From: Procambarus clarkii
Taxonomy: Eukaryota; Arthropoda; Malacostraca; Decapoda; Cambaridae
Length of the DNA stretch: 64,000 bases
Direction of reading: 5' to 3'
Assembly (NCBI RefSeq): GCF_040958095.1
Contig: NC_091152.1
Location: forward strand, 18,074,796-18,138,795
Under the pieces are notes generated by a model that saw only the letters and a list, made by a program, of their open reading frames with translations, searched no databases and was not told where the DNA came from. Shown in pieces: positions 10,627 to 22,124 of this stretch (within the stretch, counting starts at the first letter, position 1; every line of letters starts with the position of its first letter). The position numbers and the translations under genes are program-made.

Positions 10627-10795
10627 CAGGAAGCAGCCCGTGACAGCTGACTAACTCCCAGGTACCTATTTACTGCTAGGTAACAGGGGCACTTAGGGTG
10701 AAAGAAACTTTGCCCATTTGTTTCTGCCTCGTGCGGGAATCGAACCCGCGCCACAGAATTACGAATCCTGCGCGCTATCCACCAGGCTACGAGGC
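10625..10795 (-). mobile_element. tRNA-headed SINE, Thr-like head, reverse orientation
   Basis: On the minus strand, bases 10795-10725 form a 71-nt tRNA-like head. GCCTCGT and ACGAGGC make a perfect seven-pair acceptor stem, CAGGA/TTCTG makes an anticodon stem around TTCGTAA (anticodon CGT, threonine), and GGTTCGATTCC is the B box. The body then matches the body of the SINEs at 8188-8432 and 54253-54500, although the heads differ. I treat it as a SINE rather than a functional tRNA gene because the head runs straight into the shared body. Confidence 0.85.
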
Positions 10796-10819
10796 CCCCT
10801 AGTGTGTTTGTGTGTGTGT

Positions 10820-11275
10820 TTATGTACTCACCTAGTTGTATTTGCGGGGTTGAGCTTTGGCTCTTTGGTCCCGCCTCTCAACTGTCAATCAACAGGTGTA
10901 CAGATTCCTGAGCCTATTGAGCTCTATCATATCTACACTTGAAACTGTGTATGGAGTCACCCTCCACCACATCACTTCCTAATGCATTCCATTTGTCAAC
11001 CACTCTGACACTAAAAAAGTTCTTTCTAATATCTCTGTGGCTCATTTGGGCACTCATTTTCCACCTGGGTCCCCTTGTGCGTGTGCCCCTTGTGTTAAAT
11101 AGCCTGTCTTTATCTACCCTATCAATTCCCTTCAGAATCTTAAATGTGGTGATCATGTCCCCCCTTATTTTTGTCTTCCAGCGAAGTGAGGTTTAATTCC
11201 CGTAGTCTCTCCTCGTAGCTCATACCTCTCAGCTCGGGTACTAGTTTGGTGGCAAACCTTTGAACGTTTTCCAGT
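10820..11275 (-). pseudogene. LINE ORF2 C-terminus and 3' UTR, 5'-truncated
   Basis: Minus-strand reading gives the end of a jockey/CR1-type ORF2: a short piece with MITTFKILKGIDRVDKDRLF, then SVRVVDKWNALGSDVVEGDS, ending SFKCRYDRAQ, followed by the family 3' UTR. The same protein tail occurs forward at about 23050-23300. No RT catalytic core is present, so this is a typical 5'-truncated retrotransposed copy. Confidence 0.8.
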
Positions 11276-11279
11276 TTGG

Positions 11280-11720
11280 CATGTATGTGTGTGTGTGTGT
11301 GTGTATGTGGGTCTTAATACATAAACTCCAACATGTTGGGCAACTTTCAATGACTGGTGGCTCCAACCTGCAAGGTCCTTGTCTTAGTCGGCTGCGCGGA
11401 GGTGTTGCACCTTGCATTACATTGTTCGTCATTGAGGATCAGAGGCCACATCTTAAGCGCTCGCTTAGGTATTCAAAATCCGCTTTATGTAGAGTGGTCA
11501 CCGTGTAGGTCGTCCTGCCTGGAGTGTGTGGATTGGTGATGAGGAAGTGGCATTTAGCGAGAGTGTGTTAGTTAGTCCCGGAGTTACGAGAGCGAGCGAG
11601 TCATGAGTCAGGCAGCGGGTGTCGTCAGAGCGGTCAAACAGGCAGCATACAGGGAACAGTTACTGGATTATATATTGAGGTGGCTACCGTTGCCTACAAC
11701 AGCTGACACAACAGTGAGGG
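11280..11720. other. Spacer with a short GT run
   Basis: A short GTGTGT run lies at about 11285-11305. The remainder is unique sequence without a recognised gene. Confidence 0.35.
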
Positions 11721-11721
11721 T

Positions 11722-13352
11722 GTTGTAGCTGGCACCTCTAGTGGGTGTTGTAGTGGGCACCTCTAGTGGGTGTTGTGGCGGGCACCTCTAGTGGGTGTTG
11801 TAGCTGGCACCTCTAGTGGGTGTTGTAGCGGGCACCTCTAGTGGGTGTTGTAGCGGGCACCTCTAGTGGGTGTTGTAGCTGGCACCTCTAGTGGGTGTTG
11901 TAGCGGGCACCTCTAGTGGGTGTTGTAGCGGGCACCTCTAGTGGGTGTTGTGGCGGGCACCTCTAGTGGGTGTTGTGGCGGGCACCTCTAGTGGGTGTTG
12001 TGGCGGGCACCTCTAGTGGGTGTTGTAGTGGGCACCTCTAGTGGGTGTTGTAGTGGGCACCTCTAGTGGGTGTTGTGGCGGGCACCTCTAGTGGGTGTTG
12101 TGGCGGGCACCTCTAGTGGGTGTTGTGGCGGGCACCTCTAGTGGGTGTTGTAGCGGGCACCTCTAGTGGGTGTTGTAGTGGGCACCTCTAGTGGGTGTTG
12201 TAGCGGGCACCTCTAGTGGGTGTTGTAGTGGGCACCTCTAGTGGGTGTTGTAGCGGGCACCTCTAGTGGGTGTTGTAGCGGGCACCTCTAGTGGGTGTTG
12301 TAGTGGGCACCTCTAGTGGGTGTTGTAGTGGGCACCTCTAGTGGGTGTTGTAGCGGGCACCTCTAGTGGGTGTTGTAGCGGGCACCTCTAGTGGGTGTTG
12401 TAGCGGGCACCTCTAGTGGGTGTTGTAGCGGGCACCTCTAGTGGGTGTTGTAGCGGGCACCTCTAGTGGGTGTTGTAGCGGGCACCTCTAGTGGGTGTTG
12501 TAGTGGGCACCTCTAGTGGGTGTTGTAGCGGGCACCTCTAGTGGGTGTTGTAGCGGGCACCTCTAGTGGGTGTTGTAGCGGGCACCTCTAGTGGGTGTTG
12601 TAGTGGGCACCTCTAGTGGGTGTTGTAGCGGGCACCTCTAGTGGGTGTTGTAGTGGGCACCTCTAGTGGGTGTTGTAGCGGGCACCTCTAGTGGGTGTTG
12701 TAGCGGGCACCTCTAGTGGGTGTTGTAGCGGGCACCTCTAGTGGGTGTTGTAGTGGGCACCTCTAGTGGGTGTTGTAGCGGGCACCTCTAGTGGGTGTTG
12801 TAGCGGGCACCTCTAGTGGGTGTTGTAGCGGGCACCTCTAGTGGGTGTTGTAGCTGGCACCTCTAGTGGGTGTTGTAGCGGGCACCTCTAGTGGGTGTTG
12901 TAGCGGGCACCTCTAGTGGGTGTTGTAGTGGGCACCTCTAGTGGGTGTTGTAGTGGGCACCTCTAGTGGGTGTTGTGGCGGGCACCTCTAGTGGGTGTTG
13001 TGGCGGGCACCTCTAGTGGGTGTTGTAGCGGGCACCTCTAGTGGGTGTTGTAGCGGGCACCTCTAGTGGGTGTTGTAGTGGGCACCTCTAGTGGGTGTTG
13101 TAGCTGGCACCTCTAGTGGGTGTTGTGGCGGGCACCTCTAGTGGGTGTTGTAGCGGGCACCTCTAGTGGGTGTTGTAGCGGGCACCTCTAGTGGGTGTTG
13201 TAGCGGGCACCTCTAGTGGGTGTTGTAGCGGGCACCTCTAGTGGGTGTTGTAGCGGGCACCTCTAGTGGGTGTTGTAGCGGGCACCTCTAGTGGGTGTTG
13301 TGGCGGGCACCTCTAGTGGGTGTTGTAGCGGGCACCTCTAGTGGGTGTTGTG
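11722..13352. repeat. 25-bp minisatellite, about 65 copies
   Basis: Exact 25-bp periodicity (the phase recurs every 300 bp) of a unit that reads GGCACCTCTAGTGGGTGTTG followed by a variable five-base block. That block is TAGCG, TAGTG, TGGCG or TAGCT, and the rest of the unit is almost invariant. TGGCG copies cluster in runs at 11940-12010 and 12060-12130, as expected from local block duplication. Confidence 0.98.
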
Positions 13353-13413
13353 TGGTCCATGGCCGGGGAGAACTTCAGGGCTTAGCCTCTACTTGTATAG
13401 TACATAATAGCAA

Positions 13414-13863
13414 AGCCCCCGGGCTGCGGTGGCGCCCCCCCGGGGCTGCGGTGGCTCCCCCCCGGGCTGCGGTGGCGCCCCCCCGGGGCTGCGGTGGCGC
13501 CCCCCCGGGCTGCGGTGGCGCCCCCCCGGGCTGCGGTGGCGCCCCCCCGGGGCTGCGGTGGCGCCCCCCCGGGCTGCGGTGGCGCCCCCCCGGGCTGCGG
13601 TGGCGCCCCCCCGGGGCTGCGGTGGCGCCCCCCCGGGCTGCGGTGGCGCCCCCCCGGGCTGCGGTGGCGCCCCCCCGGGGCTGCGGTGGCGCCCCCCCGG
13701 GGCTGAGGTGGCGCCCCCCCGGGGCTGCGGTGGCGCCCCCCCGGGGCTGCGGTGGCGCCCCCCCGGGGCTGCGGTGGCGCCCCCCCGGGGCTGCGGTGGC
13801 GCCCCCCTGGGCTGCGGTGGCGCCCCTCTGGGCTGCGGTGGCGCCCCAACCCCCCTGGGCTGC
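13414..13863. repeat. 21/22-bp GC-rich minisatellite, about 20 copies
   Basis: Copies of GGGCTGCGGTGGCGCC with a C run of 6-8. The alternation of 21- and 22-bp units shifts the frame without creating stops, so all frames look coding. The composition is over 80% G+C. Confidence 0.95.
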
Positions 13864-13947
13864 GTGCTAAGAACCCCAGTGAATATGGGCACCACCTTGA
13901 CCCACCCACCCTCGAGGGAGCGCCCTCGGGAGATCCCGAGCACGAGT

Positions 13948-14095
13948 GTGCGTAAGACGTCTTCACGTCGGGGGAGGAGAGTGTTCCACGAGGCAGGACT
14001 CCGGGAGGGGAGGCACGAGAGTGTGTAAGACGTCTTCACGTCGGGGGAGGAGTGTTCCACGAGGCAGGACTCCGGGAGGGGAGGCACGAGAGTGT
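13948..14095. repeat. 73-bp tandem duplication
   Basis: Two nearly identical copies, each starting GTAAGACGTCTTCACGTC and ending GGCACGAGAGTGTG. The first copy has a 3-4 bp GAGA difference. AAGACGTCTT in each is a perfect palindrome. Confidence 0.85.
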
Positions 14096-14099
14096 GGAG

Positions 14100-14432
14100 T
14101 AAGTAACGAACCATTTCCTCTCGCTGTCCTTGTTGGGGGGGAAATCCCAGGGCTCGGGGTCCAGTCTCGTTACTTCACTCTCCTGGTGACCAGACCGGCC
14201 TGCCTCAGCCTTGTGTGGCGGGCACCCGGGCCCTCAAGTCTGGCCTGTCTGTACAACAGTACAGACAGGCCAGAAGAACTGTACTGTTCCCCTCTACCCT
14301 CGGGAAGGTGGGGGGGGGGCTGCAGGAGAGAGCCCGCGGGAGTGAGCCCAGCAGCTGTAGGAGCTGTGCTCAATGTTGCAACCTGCAATTGCATCATTAT
14401 CGTAACGATGGTCGTACAGGCGCCTGATAGTG
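14100..14432. other. Spacer, nothing recognised
   Basis: Includes a small inverted pair (GTCTGTACAACAGTACAGAC around 14255). No gene is identified. Confidence 0.35.
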
Positions 14433-14439
14433 ATATGCC

Positions 14440-15749
14440 TTCATTGTTGCCACGGAGGCACGTGTGGGCTGGTGCCAGCCATCATTGTTGCCACGGAGGC
14501 AGGTGTGGGCTGGTGCCTGCCTTCATTGTTGCCACGGAGGCACGTGTGGGCTGGTGCCTGCCTTCATTGTTGCCACGGAGGCAGGTGTGGGCTGGTGCCA
14601 GCCATCATTGTTGCCACGGAGGCAGGTGTGGGCTGGTGCCAGCCATCATTGTTGCCACGGAGGCAGGTGTGGGCTGGTGCCAGCCTTCACTGTTACAACA
14701 GAGGCACGTGTGGGCTGGTGCCAGCCATCATTGTTGCCACGGAGGCAGGTGTGGGCTGGTGCCAGCCATCATTGTTGCCACGGAGGCAGGTGTGGGCTGG
14801 TGCCAGCCTTCACTGTTGCCACGGAGGCAGGTGTGGGCTGGTGCCAGCCATCATTGTTGCCACGGAGGCAGGTGTGGGCTGGTGCCAGCCATCATTGTTG
14901 CCACGGAGGCAGGTGTGGGCTGGTGCCAGCCATCATTGTTGCCACGGAGGCAGGTGTGGGCTGGTGCCAGCCTTCACTGTTGCCACGGAGGCAGGTGTGG
15001 GCTGGTGCCAGCCTCCATTGTTGCCACGGAGGCAGGTGTGGGCTGGTGCCAGCCATCATTGTTGCCACGGAGGCACGTGTGGGCTGGTGCCAGCCATCAT
15101 TGTTGCCACGGAGGCACGTGTGGGCTGGTGCCAGCCATCATTGTTGCCACGGAGGCACGTGTGGGCTGGTGCCAGCCTTCATTGTTGCCACGGAGGCAGG
15201 TGTGGGCTGGTGCCAGCCATCATTGTTGCCACGGAGGCAGGTGTGGGCTGGTGCCAGCCATCATTGTTGCCACGGAGGCACGTGTGGGCTGGTGCCAGTC
15301 TTCATTGTTGCCACGGAGGCACGTGTGGGCTGGTGCCAGCCTTCATTGTTGCCACAGAGGCAGGTGTGGGCTGGTGCCTGCCTTCATTGTTGCCACGGAG
15401 GCACGTGTGGGCTGGTGCCTGCCTTCATTGTTGCCACGGAGGCACGTGTGGGCTGGTGCCTGCCTTCATTGTTGCCACGGAGGCACGTGTGGGCTGGTGC
15501 CAGCCATCACTGTTGCCACAGAGGCACGTGTGGGCTGGTGCCAGCCTTCATTGTTGCCACAGAGGCACGTGTGGGCTGGTGCCAGCCTTCATTGTTGCCA
15601 CAGAGGCACGTGTGGGCTGGTGCCAGCCTTCACTGTTGCCACAGAGGCAGGTGTGGGCTGGTGCCAGCCTTCACTGTTGCCACAGAGGCACGTGTGGGCT
15701 GGTGCCAGCCTTCACTGTTGCCACAGAGGCACGTGTGGGCTGGTGCCTT
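14440..15749. repeat. 41-bp minisatellite, about 32 copies
   Basis: The unit contains CATTGTTGCCACGGAGGCA and TGTGGGCTGGTGCC. Variable sites are ACGTG/AGGTG, GCCATCA/GCCTTCA and CACGG/CACAG, and the CACAG form is confined to the last third. 41 is not a multiple of three and the unit lacks stops, so three overlapping 450-610 codon ORFs appear with a 41-residue period. They are not genes. Confidence 0.97.
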
Positions 15750-15759
15750 GTCGACTGTC

Positions 15760-16290
15760 TCTTGGGTCGAAATGCCCCTGACAAGCCGTTGTCGCTGTGA
15801 GGGGGACTTGGTGGGCGGGTGTCGGGGTGAGACAGCGTCCTCTGTCCTTTGGAAGCCTTATGCTCCTGTAGCTGTCTTCACCAATTTTGCTGTTTTTTAT
15901 TTTTCCTCTTCACGGTTCAATTTTTCCTTTCTTCTTCTTTGTGATTGTTTCTTCCTACCGATTTGATGCCGTTCTTGAATATTCTTTCCGTTGTTTTGAC
16001 GCCGGGTGATAGTGGAGGCGCACACTCACCCGCAGAACTGTGGTGCCTGACGTTGTCGAGCGGTGGGACACTTTTATTGTCAAACTGTGTCTTCGTTGCT
16101 GAGCCTGATCTCTGACTGATGGTTCTTAAGGTGACGATTGCAGGCTGTATATCCACGATGCACCCTTGGGGGTGGGTGGGGCCGTCTTGCTGGGTGGCCT
16201 ATTCTCTAATTGTGGCTCCATGGTGGATGTGGAGGCTTAATCGTCGACGAAATTATATTTCTGCTCGTTTCTATTCCGATTTCTGATCAT
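15760..16290. other. Spacer before the LINE, possibly its 5' UTR
   Basis: T-rich sequence with no clear domain. The recognisable similarity to the other I-like LINE copies starts near 16300. Confidence 0.3.
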
Positions 16291-16299
16291 CATTCAACT

Positions 16300-18130
16300 T
16301 CTCAGACATGTAGGGTGGGTGACCAGGTCCCCTAGCCTGACTGTGATGCAAGGTTGGGCTCTGTAAGTAATTATTAAAGTAGGCACCAAGCCGGGAAGGC
16401 TGTGTAGCACCAGGCCGGGCACTGTAGCCCCCGCTACATTGGGTCCAGACCAGGCTGCTTCTCTGACTCTGCAGACTACCCCTCTCTGTTCCCCTCCCGC
16501 CTCTGTGGCAGGGTTGAGCCCCAAGTCCCCAGCGGTGACAACCTCATCACCTGGAGTGGCTCCATCTCTGTGTAACAACTGCGCATTTGCACCGTCTTCC
16601 CCCCTCCCCCCCCCTCTATTAATGGGTGTGTCTTCCCCCCTCCCCCCCCTCTATTAATGGGTGTGCTGGGCGCCGTCACCTCCGCATCACACACATGATT
16701 GCTTCCGGTTCTATTACATTCCCAGCTGTGTTTGGTCCTGCTATATGGACTATTTTGATCTCAATTCATGTTGATCATATGCACCCTGATGATTTATTCC
16801 TCCATAAACACCTAGTTGATTCTGTGGATACTTCTGTCACCTTTAGCCTCGCCCGTACTGGTACACTTGTTGTTACAGCCTCTTGTCGGGAAGCAGCTGA
16901 CTGCTTGGCCTCGTTGTCCTGCACTGGGGAGACCCCTGTTAGCATCTCCAAAAATATCCTGTTAAATGCCAGTATTGGCACATATATTCCCCCCGCGACT
17001 TATCACCAGTCGCACCATGTTGCGACTGGTGATGAAGAACTGAAAGACTGCCATGAGGATATATCCTTGAGGCCCAAGGCCATTTTATCCTCCAGATTGA
17101 TACCTTCACTCGGGCCCCCCCCCCTCGTGGTCGTCGTCGTCGTCGTCGTCATGCACTTTGTGTAGTGAAGATCACTTTTGATAGTAGGTCCCTTCCGTCT
17201 TCCATCATTCTTGTTGGTGCCAGATGCTCTGTTGAGGAGTACATCTCCTCTCCTCGCCTCTGTTGCAGCAGGTGCTGGGGATTTGGGCGTGATCCCTTCA
17301 GGTGCGCAAGTGAGGGGTGTCTATGCCCTTTGTGTGGGGACTCGGGTCATTCTAAGACGGAGTGCTCTTCTTCCCACGCCCGTGGCATCAGTTGTGGTGA
17401 CGCCCACCCAAACTTCTCCCGCACATGTCTACACTACAAATTTGAATAAAGTCATCCTCAATTTGAAACATCGCGATCGTTTATCTTATATAAAGGTCTA
17501 TATATGCATGTTTCACTGTCTTTCCTTTCTCCCTTCCTTATCTCCAGTACCCTCCTTCCCTTCTTATCCTCCTCCTCCTCCTCCTTAACCATCCCCTCTG
17601 TCTTTTGGCCCTCCACAACACCTGTTTGTCCAGGCCGTTGTCCGTCCTACTTTCTGTTGTCTTTGTGTTGATCCCTCCTGGTCTCTCTTCTGCTGAGACT
17701 GTGGAGGCTGCCAGTACATTGCTGCTAATATGCTTCTCTCTCTAAATCAGAAATATAAATCTGGCGGGTAAGAAGGCATTGATACAACCCTCGCCTTCCG
17801 CCTCCGACACTATCCCTGCATCCCTCCCATTTCAGTGGCAGAGTCGTCTGTCGCAGTTATGGAGATTCCCATGACCTTTGATTCTCCGCTGGTGTCGCCC
17901 TTGACTTGGTGTCCTCCCCTGTTTCTGATCCCCCTCCCCCTGATTCCCATGACCGCTTCCCTCCGATGCCTCCACCCACTATAGACTGTGTCAGTCCGCC
18001 TCTGGCCCATCCTACTGCTCTCTTGACTCAATCGTCTTTGCTAGATTTACCTATGTCCCTGTAACCCTGATTTCACTGACTCTGATCCTATCTAGTATAC
18101 TGCGTTCTTCTTTGCCTTTCCCCCCCCCCC
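16300..18130 (+). pseudogene. I-like LINE ORF1 (gag-like) with zinc knuckles, decayed
   Basis: The start matches the LINE copy at 49195-49480 in order: the GGGCTCTGTA block, GCCCCCGCTACATTGGG, the GTGGCAGGGTTGAG block and CACCATGTTGCGACTG. Around 16680-17160 a frame reads an ORF1 middle domain (HPDDLFLHKHLVDSVDTSVT and on). At 17165-17449 a Cys/His-rich segment follows with CSRCWGFG, CPLCGDSGHSKTEC and ISCGDAHPNFSRTC, which are CCHC-type nucleic-acid binding knuckles. The C-terminal part to about 18130 is Pro/Ser-rich and broken. A 33-bp C-rich duplication lies at 16602-16664. Several frameshifts and stops make it non-functional. Confidence 0.7.
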
Positions 18131-18154
18131 TTGTTATCTCTGTTTCTGTTATGT

Positions 18155-19480
18155 CAGGTTTTGACAATGTCTGTTCTTCAATGGAATATTCGTGGTCTTT
18201 ACGCCAACTTCCATGAACTCCAACTTTTGATTGAGCAGTTTTTGCCACTTTGTGTCTGCCTCCAGGAGCCGATACTTGGTGCTCGTCCAGGTCACTTCTG
18301 TGGTTATTACTTTCTCTCTTCCTTCCTCCCCCCCCCCCCCTTCAGCTCTTGCTGGGGCGCCCCCTTACTTTGCTGTTTGCTGCACTCTTGATCTCTAATG
18401 ATATTCCTTTTGTACCCCATCTTTACCAGCTGCTCATTTCTTCCTCTGCTGCCCGTATTTCTGTGAATAAATGGTATACAGTCTGTTCCATTTATCTCCC
18501 CACAAAATGTTCCAGTTTCTCTTCCTGATCTTAAACACCTGTTGGACTCGTTGCCCGAGCCTGTGCTCGTTGCCCGAGCCTGTGCTCCTTTTGGGTGATT
18601 TCAACTGTCGACGTACTCTCTGGGGTGATGGCTCCGGGTGTTTATCAGAACGTCTTTTTGACCTATTTGTCCTCTCTTCTGTCGCTTCTTAATTCTAGTG
18701 AATCCATTCATGCTGACTCCCGCTCCTGCACCCTCTTCTTTCTTGATCTTTCTCTCTGTTCATCTTCTTTATTTAGATTTGATATGGCGGGTTCTTGATG
18801 CTTCTTCTAGTCCTCCTACAGTTCTGAAATGCATATTCCTTGCTGACCTTCCTTGCACACTCCCGTTCCGTTGCGGTCTTCACAGATGGGTCGAAGTCTG
18901 CCGACGGTGTAGGTTACTCCGTCGTGTGTCCTGACCACACCTGTGTGTGGCGTCTGCCTCCAGAGATTTGCATCTTCACACAAGAACTTTGTTATTGTGT
19001 GTGGTCTTTGTCAACTACTTTCTCGCTGTCTATCTTCCTTTGTTGTTGTAGTTGACTCTCGCAGTGTCCTCATGGCTCTGGAGTCATATAATCCACACCA
19101 TCCTGTAGTGGTCGAAAGTCAAGATTGGCCGTTTCTTATCTCCAGCAGAGTTTTCCTGGGTTCCCAGCCATATTGGTGTGTCCTTAAATAGCGTGCGGAC
19201 GCTGCCAGTAAGGAGGTTATTCGCACTTGTCACATCTCTCGTAATGGTGTTCCTTGTTCCGAGTTCTCCCTAGTCATTCATTCTTCCATCCTTGCCCGTT
19301 GGTGGGGTCGTTGGTCTTCTGTTACTGGTAACAAGCTGCGTGCTCTTAAGAGTAGTGAGTCCCCCATGGCCTTCCTCCTGCCACCGTAACCGACGGTGGG
19401 AAACGGCTCTGGCATGACTACGTCTTGCCCATACATGTTTAACTCGCGGACACATAATGGAAGGCCGGGAGTATTACTAC
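18155..19480 (+). pseudogene. I-like LINE ORF2: endonuclease joined to RNase H, RT deleted
   Basis: ORF2 begins MSVLQWNIRGLYANFHELQL, the N-terminus of an apurinic-like endonuclease with the conserved Asn, and LCVCLQEP supplies the catalytic Glu. LLLGDFNCRRTLWGD (about 18590) is the later GDFN motif. After WRVLDASS (about 18800) the sequence jumps straight to an RNase H domain: SVAVFTDGSKSADGVGYSVV (about 18860) with its first Asp, then the TQEL segment and VVVVDSRSVLMALESYNP. The end of the endonuclease and all of the reverse transcriptase are missing. Frame changes are frequent. RNase H in ORF2 is a feature of I-group LINEs. This copy is dead. Confidence 0.75.
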
Positions 19481-19496
19481 TCGTGGAAAGTTCGAT

Positions 19497-19659
19497 GGCC
19501 ATAATATGGTACCCCTGAGGGGGTTGGGTGGTCATAATATGGCACCCCTGAGGGGTTGGGTGGTCATAATATGGCACCCCTGAGGGGTTGGGTGGTCATA
19601 ATATGTCACCCCTGAGGGGGTTGGGTGGTCATAATATGGCACCCCTGAGGGTGTCATAT
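19497..19659. repeat. About 34-bp tandem repeat ending in a palindrome
   Basis: Five copies of a unit containing GGTCATAATATGGCACCCCT and GAGGGGTTGG. The last copy is followed by an inverted arm (see the hairpin at 19627-19666). Confidence 0.9.
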
Positions 19660-19666
19660 TATGACC
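19627..19666. repeat. 40-bp hairpin at an array junction
   Basis: GGTCATAATATGGCACCC (19627-19644) pairs with GGGTGTCATATTATGACC (19649-19666) across a four-base loop, with one G/T-type mismatch. Confidence 0.9.
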
Positions 19667-20568
19667 CCACTCTCCCCCCGCCCCCACTCTCTCCCCCGCC
19701 CCCACTCTCTCCCCCCGCCCCCACTCTCTCCCCCCGCCCCCACTCTCTCCCCCCGCCCCCACTCTCTCCCCCCGCCCCCACTCTCTCCCCCCGCCCCCAC
19801 TCTCTCCCCCCGCCTCCACTCTCTCCCCCCGCCCCCACTCTCTCCCCCCGCCCCCACTCTCTCCCCCCGCCCCCACTCTCTCCCCCCGCCCCCACTCTCT
19901 CCCCCCGCCCCCACTCTCTCCCCCCGCCCCCACTCTCTCCCCCCGCCCCCACTCTCTCCCCCCGCCCCCACTCTCTCCCCCCGCCCCCACTCTCTCCCCC
20001 CGCCCCCACTCTCTCCCCCCGCCCCCACTCTCTCCCCCCGCCCCCACTCTCTCCCCCCGCCCCCACTCTCTCCCCCCGCCCCCACTCTCTCCCCCCGCCC
20101 CCACTCTCTCCCCCCGCCCCCACTCTCTCCCCCCGCCCCCACTCTCTCCCCCCGCCCCCACTCTCTCCCCCCGCCCCCACTCTCTCCCCCCGCCCCCACT
20201 CTCTCCCCCCGCCCCCACTCTCTCCCCCCGCCCCCACTCTCTCCCCCCGCCCCCACTCTCTCCCCCCGCCCCCACTCTCCCCCCCCCGCCCCCACTCTCT
20301 CTCCCCGCACCCACTCTCTCCCCCCGCCCCCACTCTCTCTCCCCCGCCCCCACTCTCTCTCCCCGCACCCACTCTCTCCCCCCGCCCCCACTCTCCCCCC
20401 CCCGCCCCCACTCTCCCCCCGCCCCCACTCTCTCCCCCCGCACCCACTCTCTCCCCCCGCCCCCACTCTCTCTCCCCCGCCCCCACTCTCTCTCCCCGCA
20501 CCCACTCTCTCCCCCCGCCCCCACTCTCCCCCCCCCGCCCCCACTCTCCCCCCCCGCCCCCACTCTCT
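19667..20568. repeat. 19-bp C-rich minisatellite, about 47 copies
   Basis: The unit is CCCCCCGCCCCCACTCTCT. It is very homogeneous up to 20270 and more variable after that (TCTCTC, GCACCC and extra C variants). ORFs of 280-380 codons on both strands are artefacts. Confidence 0.97.
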
Positions 20569-20684
20569 CAAGGCGGCCTGGGTGCACCAGCCGGCGCTGC
20601 CCGGGACATACTCTTTCTACCGTCAACAAAAAACCTGTTTTACAAGTTTTGTTTTACAAGTCCTTTACAAGTCCATGTTTCTTT

Positions 20685-21371
20685 AGAGAGAGGACTGGAC
20701 GTAACCCGGCGCCTCTCACACCTCTGGACGTAACCCAGCCTCTCACACCTCTGGACGTAACCCAGCCTCTCACACCTCTGGACGTAACCCAGCCTCTCAC
20801 ACCTCTGGACGTAACCCAGCCTCTCACACCTCTGGACGTAACCCAGCGCCTCTCACACCTCTGGACGTAACCCGGCCTCTCACACCTCTGGACGTAACCC
20901 GGCGCCTCTCACACCTCTGGACGTAACCCAGCCTCTCACACCTCTGGACGTAACCCAGCGCCTCTCACACCTCTGGACGTAACCCGGCCTCTCACACCTC
21001 TGGACGTAACCCGGCGCCTCTCACACCTCTGGACGTAACCCGGCCTCTCACACCTCTGGACGTAACCCGGCCTCTCACACCTCTGGACGTAACCCAGCCT
21101 CTCACACCTCTGGACGTAACCCGGCCTCTCACACCTCTGGACGTAACCCGGCCTCTCTCACACCTCTGGACGTAACCCAGCCTCTCACACCTCTGGACGT
21201 AACCCGGCCTCTCTCACACCTCTGGACGTAACCCAGCCTCTCACACCTCTGGACGTAACCCAGCCTCTCACACCTCTGGACGTAACCCAGCCTCTCACAC
21301 CTCTGGACGTAACCCAGCCTCTCTCACACCTCTGGAAGTAACCCGGCGCCTCTCACACCTCTGGACGTAAC
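20685..21371. repeat. 27/29-bp minisatellite, about 25 copies
   Basis: The unit reads CTCTGGACGTAACCCAGCCT followed by CTCACAC. Variants are AACCCGG and an inserted CG giving GGCGCCTC (29 bp), and several units have an extra CT. The 27- and 29-bp forms are interspersed. Confidence 0.96.
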
Positions 21372-21387
21372 CTTGACACATCATAAT

Positions 21388-21497
21388 GGTCCTGGGCCCA
21401 CACCGGTGGTGGGTCCCGGGCCCACACCGGCGGTGGGTCCCGGGCCCACACCGGTGTGGGTCCGGGACCCACACCGGTGGTGGGTCCCGGGAAGGAC
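21388..21497. repeat. About 24-bp GC-rich tandem repeat, 5 copies
   Basis: Copies of GGGCCCACACCGGTGGTGGG followed by TCCC. CCCACACCGGTGTGGG at about 21446 is a perfect 16-bp palindrome. Confidence 0.9.
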
Positions 21498-21499
21498 CA

Positions 21500-22027
21500 G
21501 GAAGCAGTGTTGCTCACATTAAAGGAGGTAAAGTTCGTGCTGGACTTGTACTCAGTATTCCTGCCTCCCCTGCCTGGCCTCACGTCCTTCCCGACCTTGT
21601 TGTGATGGACTGGCTCCGCTGGCCAGGCGCTGGCTGGGTGAGCGCCACTCAGATGCCCTGCCACCCCCCACCCCCCACTCTCCCGGGAATATGCCACACG
21701 GGTTAAAGATATCTGTAACACAGGCAGATGTCTATCCTTTTCCTTGGGAGGAAGAGAACTGTGGTTTTGTTCTATAACGCTCTATTTTCTCTTTTGTCTG
21801 TGTCTGTCAGTAGTAAGGCACGGCCCCTTCCCCTCCCTCTCCCATGGCTGCCCTTCCCGCCCTCCCGCACCCTTCCCACCCCATCCATCTCAGCTGAGGC
21901 AACAGTGTGAATGACAAGTCGGCCCCGACACCTGCCATTTGCTGCCCTCTCGCATGCCTCTATGCTCAGCACGCACGGACGCGCGAGCGCGACCCTCCCC
22001 CGCCCCCCACTCACCCATCCAAACACA

Positions 22028-22028
<1 letters not shown>
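21500..22028. other. Spacer, no supported gene
   Basis: Two short ORFs overlap here, but neither shows a recognisable domain. Confidence 0.35.
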
Positions 22029-22029
<1 letters not shown>

Positions 22030-22084
<55 letters not shown>

Positions 22085-22113
22085 CACACTCACACTCACT
22101 CACTCACTCGCTC
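22030..22113. repeat. (CA)n microsatellite with CTCACA tail
   Basis: About 23 CA repeats to 22076, then CACTCA and CACT units, directly before the LINE. Confidence 0.95.
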
Positions 22114-22124
22114 TCAACAACCCA

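Noticed and set aside
10725..10795. Possible functional tRNA-Thr(CGT) gene on the minus strand
   Set aside because: The cloverleaf is good, but it is fused directly to a SINE body also found at 8188-8432 and 54253-54500 behind a different head, and there is no T-run terminator after the acceptor end.
13946..15966. Three overlapping ORFs of 450-611 codons rich in Cys, Trp and His
   Set aside because: The Cys/His pattern comes from a 41-bp array read in three frames. It is not a zinc-finger protein.
19532..20733. Pro-rich and Gly/Arg-rich ORFs of 280-380 codons
   Set aside because: Opposite strands of the 19-bp C-rich array.
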